From Sipunculus nudus (Eukaryota > Annelida > Sipuncula > Golfingiida > Sipunculidae), in contig CM049318.1 in assembly GCA_026874595.1 (NCBI GenBank), positions 48,528,456 to 48,592,455 of the forward strand: a stretch of DNA of 64,000 nt. The letters are read 5' to 3'. This document shows positions 12,142 through 24,129 of the stretch, piece by piece (position 1 is the stretch's first letter; each line of letters begins with the position of its first letter). The notes under the pieces are model-generated. The model was not told the DNA's origin and did not search any database. It saw only the letters and a list, made by a program, of their open reading frames with translations. The translations under genes and the position numbers were made by a program.

Positions 12142-12154
12142 AGGTCTCTTAATT
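12142..12154 (+). repeat. SINE target-site duplication, right copy
   Basis: AGGTCTCTTAATT, identical to 11697-11709. Confidence 0.85.
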
Positions 12155-13498
12155 GTTATGATACATGTCAAAATACAAATAAATACAAAAATATTATTTT
12201 CCGTCCGTTTTACAACATAGCAACATTATCAATAGACTGTTCTCCCAGACTATATAACATTAATAAAAAAAATGATCACCAAGTCAAATTCAGCTGAGCG
12301 TCAGGGCCCATGGGCCACTTGTAACACTTGGAATTGATACCTTAATGCCAGTAACACTAGCAAGACATCTTTTTTATCTCTAGCAGGATAGCAAATAAAA
12401 AATACTTAACTATGCAAGTAAAAGTTTGCTTTAATATGCATTTTTTATTTAATTAAGGCCATTTATATTTATAAGAAACCTTGCATTATTTTTTTACCCT
12501 GGTCTGTATAAATATATATCAGTATTAGATCCAGCTCTTTCAAGATATTGATTCAGCTAGTTCATAATGATCATTGGAGGGTCGTTTCAGCTAAAAGGAG
12601 GATAAATAAGGGGTTCGTGGTGGGTTGTTTGAGGATAATGTTCCGGGTTGTTTAACATGATTTACTGGCATGGTGGGCTGTTTGAGGATAATGTTTCGCA
12701 GGATTTGCTAAGGGTTCGTGGTAGGCTGTTTAAGGATAATGTTTCGTGGGGATTGATAATGGCTCCTGATGCGCCAGGCTTGAATCGAATTGTTCGTTGT
12801 GGCAAGTGGCCCGAATGTGGATTAAATGGAGGTGGACAATATCGCAAGCGCCCAGCTCATAGATCACGTGATCAGGCTTGCCACGCCCGCCGATATCAAA
12901 CAAGGCGTCAGTGATCTAACAACCATTATGTATTGTTTATAGCTCTGTTAAGGAAGGTACATCTTATAACATTGTACTCTGTCCTTACATGTGTGAAGTA
13001 AATATGGCAGATTCCACCTCCCTATAAAAATCATATTTTATTCAATATCTAAATGAACGTGTATTTTATTTTAACTAGCCCTACCAGGGCTTTTGTATTA
13101 ATGTTTGCTTCTAAAATGTTCTGATAGACGTAAATCAGTGCCAGTTCTCATCATGATCAGAGAGCCGTAAATTAGTTATATGATTTGCCACGAGATGGGT
13201 GTAGGCCTATACCTGTTCTGAGCGGTGCGCCACAGCAAGGAAAATATTATTGCCTCTGTCAGCGGAAGTAATGATAAAGTCAACCACTGTACGGTCTGGG
13301 CCAGTCCATATTTTAGCTAAATCGAGCAACATTACAAACTGCAACCTTTCAGTTTGACAGCAGATTCTAAACCAAAAGATTTCTTTGATCAGTATTATAA
13401 TTAGTAGTTACGTTCGATGTCATCTTGACAGGAACGCGAAGCATTGTAACAAAGTTTAATAGAAGGTTTATGATACCCATATGTATTACAATGTTTTA
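12155..13498. other. No recognisable gene
   Basis: Mostly AT-rich. At 12600-12760 there are three or four short imperfect repeats of a phrase like GGCTGTTTGAGGATAATGTTTCG. The 88-codon and 61-codon frames that overlap on opposite strands there are produced by this small repeat and show no domain. Confidence 0.5.
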
Positions 13499-14051
13499 TG
13501 TAGACTGGTACCCCGCTCTATTATGGCACCGCTGCTCTAGGCCAATCATAGAGACGGGCGTACAACGCCATCTTCAGGACTCCCGGCAGACTTGTTCCAA
13601 CTCAAGTATGATTCATATATGATTAAAAATAAACATTTCGTTTGCTCATAGAAGTTGTTAAAAGTTGGCTGTACATTTCATGTGACCTTTATGATTAGAT
13701 TAATAGATACTGATAATAAACCAATGCCACGTACAGTGGAATATCAAGTATTCAGTATATCGTATGATTCTTATCATCCACACATCCATCGGTCAATTTT
13801 TATGCAAAAACTAATTTTTCAATATTTGGAAACTTTAAATAACTAAAGAAAGTAATTTTATAAGTAATCTTCACGGATAACCAGCCAGGATCGCGAGAAC
13901 GTCCATGACAATCGGTGTGAGCGTACAGACTGGAGTTGGAACCAGTCTACAGGTAGGTCAGGAGTTGCAACTAGGAGTACTGAAGATGGCGTTGTACGCC
14001 TGTCTCTATGCTTGGCTTGAGGGCCTTAATAGAGCAGGGTACCAGTCTATG
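13499..14051. mobile_element. Foldback element with ~110-bp inverted arms
   Basis: The left arm (about 13499-13606) and right arm (about 13930-14051) are inverted copies of one another. The 20-mer GCGTACAACGCCATCTTCAG (13558-13577) occurs exactly inverted at 13980-13999, and further matched blocks cover TAGACTGGTACC, GCTCTATT and CATAGAGAC. About 320 bp of unrelated sequence separates the arms. No transposase is present. Confidence 0.75.
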
Positions 14052-14299
14052 TTTTATGTACCCAGGGTAAAAACTTTTAAACAATTATTTTGCATTTGCT
14101 TAACATACATCGTAAGTTGCGAACTAACAACAGAAAAGACTTTCAACCTGTGTTTGAAATTGACATAAGTTAATTACTTCCCCCTGAGAGCTTGTTAGCG
14201 TGATCTTAAAGGGAAAAGCAACCAGCTTATTACACATCGTAAATCAAGAACTTTACGTGTGCAAAAAAATAATATTAGCTTTAAGAAATTACTGATCAG

Positions 14300-14479
14300 C
14301 ATTGGCGGATTCAGAATTTAGGAAAAGGAAGGGTCGAACCCAAGAGGACTAATGTTAAAACCTAAAAAAGGTCCGAAGTCCGGAAAAGGGAGAATCCAGA
14401 AGGTCCTAAACCTGAAAAAAATAGTTGATTTGGCTGGAAGGGGGGGGGGGGGGTTCCGGACCCCTCGGATCTGCTTCTG
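14300..14479. mobile_element. Short MITE-like element (GGCGGATCC family), copy 3
   Basis: It begins CATTGGCGGATTC and ends GGATCTGCTTCTG, inverted relative to each other. Flanks ATCAG and ATGAG agree at four of five positions, consistent with a decayed 5-bp target duplication. It holds a 14-G run (14440-14453). Confidence 0.55.
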
Positions 14480-14505
14480 ATGAGCTAATAAATATAAGCA
14501 AGTGT

Positions 14506-14748
14506 TCAGAGGTGCAAAAAGGACCGCTAGGACCGGTCCGCCAACACGAAATACCGGACCGCTTAATAGATTTAGTTTCAGCCTACAAAATCGTATTAGG
14601 CCTATGAACACTTATTGTGTATTATTCACACTTATTCACCTCTCAAAGAAAGACTCTTTAGCTACGTAAAATGTATTTAAAGCTGCAATAATATCATTAC
14701 ATACTTTATAATTTAATATTGTTCTCTGAGTACCAATAAATGGTCATT
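14506..14748. mobile_element. Fragment of a GGACCGG-rich MITE
   Basis: It opens with CAGAGGTGCAAAAAGGACCG followed by GGACCGGTCC palindromes. Related GGACCGGTCC/GGACCGGACC blocks appear at about 15225-15275 in the downstream 1034-bp unit. The two places may be the two ends of one element (about 14506-15292), but no clean target duplication was found. Confidence 0.4.
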
Positions 14749-15782
14749 TTTTTGTTATAAACTCATGATTGAAGTGACATGTTCAGCATTGGAACCTCGT
14801 CCCCTGCCATGTTGCTCAATGCTGATGCTTTTCCTGTGTATCACTGTGTATCAAAGTACAATAAGAACAACTTCTATACAATAAATACAATAGCCCTATT
14901 TATACTCTGTATATCAAATCTTTAACACAAGATTAATAAGTTTTCTATTTCAAATCGCACTAAACCACTACATCACTGCTCAGCATTCCCGCCGAGCAAA
15001 TTCTTCGAATCATTCGCCCCACTCTGCACAATTTGGTTTAAGTTCTAAGCACCATGCTTCGCACAGTAACACAAAATATTCACGAATATATCATAATATA
15101 ACATTTATTACACGGTACTTGTGCATGTGATTTTAACTTCGGAGCAAACACGTGATAAAAAATAATGTAGAGGAAAAGCAGAAAAAAAAAATTTACTTGC
15201 ATTTTAATAAATTGACCGAACCGTTTGGACCGGTCCATCTATACTGGACCGGACCACCTACAGCTGGACCAGACCTTTGGGGCCTGCATGTATCTCGAAG
15301 CCGTCCTTAAAATAACGAGAGGCTAACGGGCTCGTTAACATTAACGGGTGTATTTCGAAAGCATCGTTAAGGCAAACCACCTCGCTATCTCCTCGTTACC
15401 GTCAGGTGGTCTGTTGGTTTCCCGTTAGCTCCTCGTTAGGGCCTCGTTATTTACCTGGGTATCTCGAAGTCCTCGGTAGTTTACTGTTCTTCTTAACCAG
15501 CCCGTTAGTCCCTTGTTAAAATTATACAGATTATAGTCCAACTAAAATAACAGAGCTAGTCTCATCCGGTGCTGCCCTCTTTCGGCTGTTAAGTGTACTA
15601 CATGAAATTTAGTGATAGTTTTTTTTTTTTATATTTGCTCTTTAGTTTCAAATCCAAATTAGCGCCCTTAAAGCGCTCAATTCGCCTTATTAAGGCTCAC
15701 TAAATACAAAGGGTAAGGCAAAAAGTTATTTCCAAAACTTATAATTTATAATAATATGAAAAAGTAAAAAAAAGCTACTGGC
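14749..15782 (+). repeat. 1034-bp tandem duplication, first unit
   Basis: Near-identical to 15783-16816, with only a handful of substitutions and one-base homopolymer changes. The unit contains a GGACCGG-rich block, then a 250-bp block in which CGTTA/CTCGTTA words recur many times (about 15300-15530). The latter is typical of subterminal repeats in non-autonomous DNA transposons. No coding frame is present. Confidence 0.9.
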
Positions 15783-16816
15783 TTTTTGTTATAAACTCAT
15801 GATTGAAGTGACATGTTCAGCATTGGAACCTCGTCCCCTGCCATGTTGCTCAATGCTGATGCTTTTCCTGTGTATCACTGTGTATCAAAGTACAATAAGA
15901 ACAACTTCTATACAATAAATACAATAGCCCTATTTATACTCTGTATATCAAATCTTTAACACAAGATTAATAAGTTTTCTATTTCAAATCGCACTAAACC
16001 ACTACATCACTGCTCAGCATTCCCGCCGAGCCAATTCTTCGAATCATTCGCCCCACTCTGCACAATTTGGTTTAAGTTCTAAGCACCATGCTTCGCACAG
16101 TAACACAAAATATTCACGAATATATCATAATATAACATTTATTACACGGTACTTGTGCATGTGATTTTAACTTCGGAGCAAACACGTGATAAAAAATAAT
16201 GTAGAGGAAAAGCAGAAAAAAAAAAATTTACTTGCATTTAAATAAATTGACCGAACCGTTTGGACCGGTCCATCTATACTGGACCGGACCACCTACAGCT
16301 GGACCAGACCTTTGGGGCCTGCATGTATCTCGAAGCCGTCCTTAAAATAACGAGAGGCTAACGGGCTCGTTAACATTAACGGGTGTATTTCGAAAGCATC
16401 GTTAAGGCAAACCACCTCGCTATCTCCTCGTTACCGTCAGGTGGTCTGTTGGTTTCCCGTTAGCTCCTCGTTAGGGCCTCGTTATTTACCTGGGTATCTC
16501 GAAGTCCTCGGTAGTTTACTGTTCTTCTTAACCAGCCCGTTAGTCCCTTGTTAAAATTATACAGATTATAGTCCAACTAAAATAACAGAGCTAGTCTCAT
16601 CCGGTGCTGCCCTCTTTCGGCTGTTAAGTGTACTACATGAAATTTAGTGATAGTTTTTTTTTTTATATTTGCTCTTTAGTTTCAAATCCAAATTAGCGCC
16701 CTTAAAGCGCTCAATTCGCCTTATTAAGGCTCACTAAATACAAAGGGTAAGGCAAAAAGTTATTTCCAAAACTTATAATTTATAATAATATGAAAAAGTA
16801 AAAAAAAGCTACTGGC
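15783..16816 (+). repeat. 1034-bp tandem duplication, second unit
   Basis: Second copy in direct head-to-tail contact with the first, each ending in GCTACTGGCT. The junction has no spacer. The near-identity suggests either a very recent duplication or an assembly artefact from two haplotypes. Confidence 0.9.
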
Positions 16817-18037
16817 TCCCTCAGAATATTTAGCGAAAATGGTCTTTTCCGTTTCTAGTCTATTGGCAGTCAGATTATATAAACTTTGTTCGATGCCCGA
16901 AGTGGCCGTGCCATAATAAAATTGGCATGAAACACTGGGACGCACACCCCTGCGAAACAAATAAAAATCTTACCGGATCTACCCCTTTGTTCTGATCCAC
17001 ATCAAATTCCAGTGAATGCTTACATGGTCAATCTCTCTATTACGTCTCGTTTGTATGAAGAAGGTAATCCTTAAATAAAAACCAGAAAACAGACTTAGGT
17101 CAGGGGAAAAAATAACCTCTTTCGCTGAGGTAATAAAAATATTAAATTATGAAAGTCGATGTAAGACTGAGCGAATCTTCAAAGCCATACCTGCACCTGT
17201 CTGTGAAACCTAAAATAGTACATTATACGGACATGTCGCTCTTTGTAATGCAACTTCTAATCATTCACACAGTGCGTTAAAGGACTATTTTATTATAGAA
17301 GATCCAGGTATACGGGTCACCTACTAGACGTTAGTTCAGCCTAAGATCATGTATTTATAGGTAATGTGATTCATCCCTTGCTGTGAACCTCCGAGACATA
17401 CGATCATGTCATCAAGATCATAAAATCTAAGGCCTTGTATACATCTTTAATGGAAATACCTTCCTTTTTGTGCAGGATAGTCTTTAGTACGATGGAACAT
17501 GACTAGATGTTTCAAAGATTACAGTATTATACCCGGAGCGAAAAACTAGTTGACAGTTATATAAACGTATTCGAACAAATCGAAAAAGTGACCAATAATT
17601 CCCGTCAATAGAAGAAAATATAATTATATCATGTCTTGAAAATACATCTGCAAACAAGTCAAAAGATGAAAGACAGGCCTCCATGCACAACCTTACGAGA
17701 ACAAAACCATGATATCTATGGAATATTTCAATGAATGTGTAAATCTTATCTAAATATTGATATTATTTGTTTGAAACATTTCTATTATTCAAAATTAGCC
17801 CAAATTTAACGTTAATGCACATGCAGAATGCCAGGAACAGTTTGATGTGTGTCTTTGTTGTAATGCTTTAAAGTAATAGTCTTCTAGGATTCATTGTTCA
17901 ATTGTTTAAAAATATGAAAATATATTCAAACACAAAATTTCGAGGGCTTTTCGTACCAAAGACAGTTAAACACCCACTGTTCATTATTATAGTCTGCTGG
18001 AAACAGAAGCTTATACAAATTTCAATTTCTGTTTGAA
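16817..18037. other. No recognisable gene
   Basis: Unique-looking sequence with frames no longer than 68 codons, none recognised. Confidence 0.5.
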
Positions 18038-19450
18038 TCCTAACAAAGTCATTCACAAGGTATCATTGGTCCCGTCACCTCATGTTCCGGTTACATGTAT
18101 GACCTAACAAAGTCAGTCACAAGGTATCACTGGTCCCGTCACCTCATGTTCCGGTAACATGTATGTCCTAACAAGTTCATTCACAAGGTATCATTGGTCC
18201 CGTCACCTCATGTTGTGGTAACCTGTATGTCCTAACAAGTTCATTCACAAGGTATCATTGGTCCCGTCACCTCATGTTGTGGTAACCTGTATGTCCTAAC
18301 AAAGTCAGTCATAAGGTATCATTGGTCCCGTCACCTCACGTTCTGGTAACGTGTTTGTCCTAACAAAGTCAGTCACAAGGTATCATTGGTCCCAACACCT
18401 CACCTTCTGGTAACGTGTTTGTCCTAACAAAGTCAGTCACTAGGTATCATTGGTCCCGTCACCTCATGTTGTGGTAACCTGTATGTCCTAACAAAGTCAG
18501 TCACAAGGTATCATTGGTCCCGTCACCTCACGTTCTGGTAACGTGTTTGTCCTAACAAAGTCAGTCACTAGGTATCATTGGTCCCAACACCTCACCTTCT
18601 GGTAACGTGTTTGTCCTAACAAAGTCAGTCACTAGGTATCATTGGTCCCGTCACCTCATGTTGTGGTAACCTGTATGTCCTAACAAGTTCATTCACAAGG
18701 TATCATTGGTCCCGTCACCTCATGTTGTGGTAACCTGTATGTCCTAACAAGTTCATTCACAAGGTATCATTGGTCCCGTCACCTCATGTTGTGGTAACCT
18801 GTATGTCCTAACAAAGTCAGTCATAAGGTATCATTGGTCCCGTCACCTCACGTTCTGGTAACGTGTTTGTCCTAACAAAGTCAGTCACAAGGTATCATTG
18901 GTCCCAACACCTCACCTTCTGGTAACGTGTTTGTCCTAACAAAGTCAGTCACTAGGTATCATTGGTCCCGTCACCTCATGTTGTGGTAACCTGTATGTCC
19001 TAACAAAGTCAGTCACAAGGTATCATTGGTCCCGTCACCTCACGTTCTGGTAACGTGTTTGTCCTAACAAAGTCAGTCACTAGGTATCATTGGTCCCAAC
19101 ACCTCACCTTCTGGTAACGTGTTTGTCCTAACAAAGTCAGTCACTAGGTATCATTGGTCCCGTCACCTCATGTTGTGGTAACCTGTATGTCCTAACAAGT
19201 TCATTCACAAGGTATCATTGGTCCCGTCACCTCATGTTGTGGTAACCTGTATGTCCTAACAAGTTCATTCACAAGGTATCATTGGTCCCGTCACCTCATG
19301 TTGTGGTAACCTGTATGTCCTAACAAAGTCAGTCATAAGGTATCATTGGTCCCGTCACCTCACGTTCTGGTAACGTGTTTGTCCTAACAAAGTCAGTCAC
19401 AAGGTATCATTGGTCCCAACACCTCACCTTCTGGTAACGTGTTTGTCCTG
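18038..19450 (+). repeat. 64-bp minisatellite with 512-bp higher-order structure
   Basis: About 22 head-to-tail 64-bp monomers, each with a phrase like GGTATCATTGGTCCCGTCAC. Monomers fall into distinct variant classes whose order repeats every eight units: blocks starting at 18167, 18679 and 19191 are exactly 512 bp apart and repeat the class order A A B C D B' C' D, the last block being cut after four units. The first two monomers are outliers. Confidence 0.93.
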
Positions 19451-19479
19451 ATAAAATATGTGATACCAGTGATGTAGGT

Positions 19480-19600
19480 CTCCAGTCCGGACTTGCACCT
19501 GTGTCCGGACTCGAGTCCGCTTTTTCTGAGGGACTCGGACTTGGACTGGAGGGTCGTGGACCCGGACTTGTACTCGGACTTGGAGGTACGGAATCGAGAA
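19480..19600. repeat. Imperfect GGACTY hexamer-type repeat
   Basis: Words such as GGACTTG, GGACTCG and CGAGTCC recur on both strands, making a degenerate short repeat with local inverted symmetry. Short overlapping open frames on both strands here are caused by it. A weaker version of the same words lies in the GPCR 3' flank near 52810-52880. Confidence 0.7.
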
Positions 19601-19744
19601 ACCAGGCCAGATCCGTCTGGAGTCCAAATGAAAACAAATGGTCCATGGGCTATGATGCTCAGCTGAACCCTGATGCTCTAGGAACATTTAACAATGGAGA
19701 AAATGACTCCAAAGGGGTTCAAAATCATGCATCTTGCCAATAGT

Positions 19745-21130
19745 CTTTAGAAATAAGTTACAGTGACATTATTTAGGCTTTCCAAGAAGATTTTACCAGG
19801 AACTCCCAAGATGTTAAGTTTACGTTTCTTTGTCCAACTGCTTCAATTTGTGCCCATCTGACTAATACAGTGCTAAAGGCATGCTCTTTCACAAAGCTCG
19901 AAGAATACAGGTCACAGTGACATTATTTCAGTTTTCCAAGAAAGTTTTACAGGAATCTCCCTGGATCTTAATCAGATTAGAAGTCTAGGTCGAGTTGTAA
20001 CCAATCATGTAAATCTCTCCTATATGGTGTCAAATCATGCTCTTTTACATATCTTGCAGAATAGAGGTTACATTGACCTAATTTCTGGTTTCCACAGAGA
20101 TTTATCCAAGATCTCCTTGAATGTCAACAGAGTGGGTGCTCAACATCATAATTTCGGCCCCAAGTTCTCAAAATATAGGTCATCATGACCTAATTTCAGG
20201 TTTCCAAGGAGATTTGCTTAGGACCTCCCTAGATGTATAGTTAAAAGTTTCTTGGTCTACCGGTTATGGTTTGTGCCCTGTTAAGGGCCAGACTACTTGA
20301 TTTGGTGGTTTCAAAATATTGAAAAAAGTGTAAAAAAAAAAAAATACAGGTGGCGCCACCAGTCTTAATTAACTGATGAAATATTCCATGATCAAAATGC
20401 ATGGAAAGAAATATGGCAATCAATGCATTGGTTATTCAGTTACTGGCGCTTTTGTATCAATTTTTTAATTATTCTGGATTGCAATCACAGGCCCCTTAAC
20501 CGAGTGAATATAGGTGGCATTGGCCTAATTTCACGTGTCCAGGGAGATTTTTCAAGGACCTCTATGGATATCAAGTTAAAATATTCTCAGTGCAACAGTA
20601 AGGTTTTGTGCTCTGTTTGACATGATGACCCACAGAATATAAGTCACTATGATTCGCTTAGAACCTTCGTGGATGTATAGTCGGAAGTTCTAGATTTAAA
20701 GTTTTGGTTTAGCAGTTAATAACGACTGGACTGTTGCACTTGAAGGTCTTAAAAAAAAACGGGAATCATATGCGTAAAAAATAGCAAAACATACAGGAGG
20801 CGCCAATAGTCTTCAGGAACTAATGAATTACTTCATGGTCAATATGCATGGAAAGAATCATGGTAACCAGTGCATTAGTTATTTAGATACCAGAGCTATT
20901 GTATCATTTTTAAACATTATTCTGCGGTGCAATAACAGGCCGAGTAACCCAGATAATATCGGTTGCACTGACCTAATTTCAGGTAGAATTTTCAAGGACT
21001 TCAATTGATATCATGTGTGAAGTGCAACAGTAATGTTTTGTGCCCTGTTTGACCGTTCGGTGCTAAAAATCATGTTTTGGCCATGTGCTCCCACGATATA
21101 GGTCACCATGACCAAATTATACAGGTTTCC
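19745..21130 (-). repeat. Composite tandem repeat with AGGTCA palindromes (array B, inverted relative to array A)
   Basis: Diverged units in the opposite orientation to 9850-11696. Recurring phrases include TTTCAGGTTTCCAAGGAGAT and GTTTTGTGCCCTGTT, which are the reverse complements of array A phrases. The GGCGCCACC module recurs near 20345 and 20797. Units carry AGGTCAnnnTGACCT in perfect (20177-20191) or near-perfect form (19909-19923, 20065-20079, 21100-21114). No credible coding frame is present. Confidence 0.8.
20177..20191. promoter_or_regulatory. Perfect IR3 palindrome (AGGTCA tca TGACCT)
   Basis: The only fully perfect AGGTCA inverted repeat in array B. Near matches are AGGTCA cag TGACAT at 19909, AGGTTA cat TGACCT at 20065 and AGGTCA cca TGACCA at 21100. 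Confidence 0.6.
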
Positions 21131-21259
21131 ATGGAAATTTGGCCAAGACTTCCGTGTATCACGGTAGAAGATTCTACAGATTACATTTATTCGGCGACGT
21201 TGTACATGAATCTTTATCAAAAACAGCCGAGGGTAGGCAGGGTAGTTCAGCAACAGGCT

Positions 21260-22194
21260 GAAATGCCACCGTTACATACTATTCTATCCGGCATCTGACC
21301 TTAGAAAGACAAACATTTATCTGGTACTGTGTTGTTAGATAAACTTCAGTACAAACCGAGTAAGCCTCTTGGTGCAACTGCCCTTGTGACTGTTAAATTA
21401 TGCTTAACACTTAAAATTAGCTCATTACAGAGATTTAAGAGGGAGAGAAATTCAGAACGAAATCAACCCGAAAGAATTAGAAGTGAAATTGTATATCACT
21501 GTTTATATCACAAAATAGGTGTAAAATTAAAGAGCTCTTTATACAATATGACAAATGCCAGGCTAGCTTCCACTGGCGTCCACTATAAGTCATAATGAAT
21601 GTTTTGAACTTACTGATTGAAGAAATACGCAATTTGCCACTGTTAATTTACAATAATAACCCGTACGTAGGACTAGATTCCACAGGCACTTAACAGCATG
21701 GCGACATTACAATGATCACTCTTAGACACTCACATTTTTGCCTATCTAACCGACAGGTCTAAGCGCCGAGCAAAAAGATTGCAAAGTTGTTTCAATCCTT
21801 ATGACGAGGTAATTATAGCATAATTTAAAATGAATAAGTACCCGAAATAAGGGAACCGAGTTTAATTATTTGGAGGGTCGGTTAAATGACTGTAAAAGGG
21901 AGGGGACCTGTAATGCTTGTACCATCGCTGAATCGGTTTACTACATTGCGTCAAACACTATACATGTTTACAAGCTCTTAATATTGTTTATATACACTTG
22001 CCGGGATCACGATTATCACAGTTAGATTGCGTCAAGTCGTCAACAGCTTGTAATTGTGCTTGGGATTTACATGGCGAGGTTGTTGTCTTAATAAACAGGA
22101 TTGGGGCCACTGCTCGAAAGGCGTTAATATATTTGTAACTGCTCATGACTAATTACTGGGTTCTGTATATAATTGTAAAATGGTGTTCAGTGAT
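21260..22194. other. No recognisable gene
   Basis: An 88-codon plus-strand frame at 21329-21595 is rich in charged residues but shows no domain and no clear splice or start context. Confidence 0.5.
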
Positions 22195-22400
22195 ATAAAT
22201 TATATTTATTTACATGGATTGTACGAAAAGTTATCATAATAAGTTTAGGAACTCTCCATGGCTCAGGTAGTGTCTAAATGTCACGGAAAAAACGAAGATG
22301 AAAACCACCGTCCTGGATGGGCCACTACAACCCTCTCTCAGAGCCACGCCGAGGATGAAATCCGGGTAGCCGGGTATCCAAACAGATATGCCAGCGACTG
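22195..22400 (-). mobile_element. tRNA-derived SINE, family B, copy 2
   Basis: Read on the minus strand, the tRNA-like head (near 22370-22400) is degraded. It is followed by a CTCTGAGAGAGGGTTGTAG segment, then GGAGAGTTCC, and at the tail side TGTACAATCCATGTAAATAA-like sequence. It matches the block order of the best copy at 59218-59452. Confidence 0.65.
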
Positions 22401-22469
22401 TGGGAAAATTAATGGTGCCTGGTGGAATCGTACTCAGGTTTTTTTGCAGTCCGCGTTCTAGTTGACCAG

Positions 22470-23570
22470 CCAAACTCTGAAAAGTCCTCTAGAATTATTT
22501 GTTTTCGGCATTGCGTGTTATTAGCGGGCATCCATGTGGGATCTGACAAGTGATAGGAGGTAAGAGGGATGTTGGTGGATGCCATCAAGAAATTTGAATT
22601 TTGAAGGTCTTCAAGGTCACCTTTTCCTCTTGTTTTGTGTAATATAGGCCACTTTTCATTTAATATATGTCCATAATATCAACTTGTTTTGTTGATTGCA
22701 CATGAAAATTTAGAATTGTAAACTGATAAACTTGTAACGAATAAATATGTAAATAATTTATGCATGGAAATGTAGAAATTCCTGAATATTGGTGCAAAAT
22801 AGTTCCGGTATAACAGAAGGGTAAATGTTCCGTACATGGAAGAAATTAACCAAAAATAATACTGCATTCATTTTACATGGTCCGGTGGGCTATGGAAAGC
22901 GAACAATTTTCTTCAGTAAGTACAAGTCGTTTGTTTTCATATAACTCTTTTACTCTGTTTTAAGTTTGATCAGGTATAAAATGTAGGTTTATTCGTAAAT
23001 ATAATTATTCAAGGAACCAAATTTATTTATTGATTCGCGCGGAATATAAAACAATTTAGTGGAGAGATCACTTTCATTTTATTTTTTATTTTTAATTTAT
23101 CTTTGTGCACTGTGGGTGGTTGGGGGGGGGGGGGGGGTAGGTCGCTTTCATTTTGTTTATAATCCCGGGCTCTCCATATATGCATGCTATATATATCTTG
23201 TCGATTATCAACTTATCAGGAAGCCATTTAGCTTTCAATTGTCCTGATGGACCATGTATAGATGCAGATTCAAAGAAGTCATCGATACAGCTTCCATTGC
23301 TGATTTAAAACCTGTCAATGTATGTAACAATCTGACGCATATATTCACTCGACTTGGCTTCGGCGGCACGGTTTTTTTTTTACAAACTATTTTAATCCCT
23401 TATTATGTTCCCGTAAATATGTGTTTATTCTTCCAAGTTTTAATTGTATGAGTTGTATCATATAGTATGAGAAGCAGTGTAGGTAACCTCTTATACAGTA
23501 GGTTGCTTGCCTAAAGCCTCAGGTTAAAGGGATGCCTGCTAAGACCTCTAAATTGAGCATGGTGGATAAA

Positions 23571-23630
<60 letters not shown>

Positions 23631-24129
23631 TGATATACGTAGCATTTAATGGAGAAACTGTGCATCCCTCTGTTACGGTTCATTCTTTAGTATACTGCTT
23701 CAATAAATATAGCCTTGGATTTAAATCTAATAATGAGTTAATTACATCCGAAAATGAATGGTTATTATAACGAAGAAAAAGGAGAGGGCCGGAAACCTTT
23801 GTACTGCTTCAAAATATTTCTCTCACAGGCCCTGCTCAGTCTCACTCAGAGCGTTAACATTGTATCTTTAAAAAAAACTTGAATGAAATATATCCTTTCT
23901 GCTCAAACATTATTGAGTTAATCTTAATTATTTGATCGAATAGACACATAACCAATCGTCAGTGACTGTCATCCCTGACGCGAAGTAGGCCTAACTCTAT
24001 GCATAATAAAAAAATCGATGGGGTGGTGGGGGGGGGGGGGGGCGAATATAGATCATTGCGCGACTGTCGACTCTCTCGGCCGAGGGGCTGGGGGGGGGGG
24101 GGGGGTCCCTCAGACTTGTTGTGGTCGTG
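22470..24129. other. No recognisable gene; microsatellite and G-runs
   Basis: Contains G runs at 23122-23137, 24028-24042 and 24090-24105 and an (AT)n tract at 23573-23626. Otherwise AT-rich sequence without a recognisable frame. Confidence 0.55.
23573..23626. repeat. (AT)n microsatellite
   Basis: Uninterrupted AT run of about 54 bp. Confidence 0.97.
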
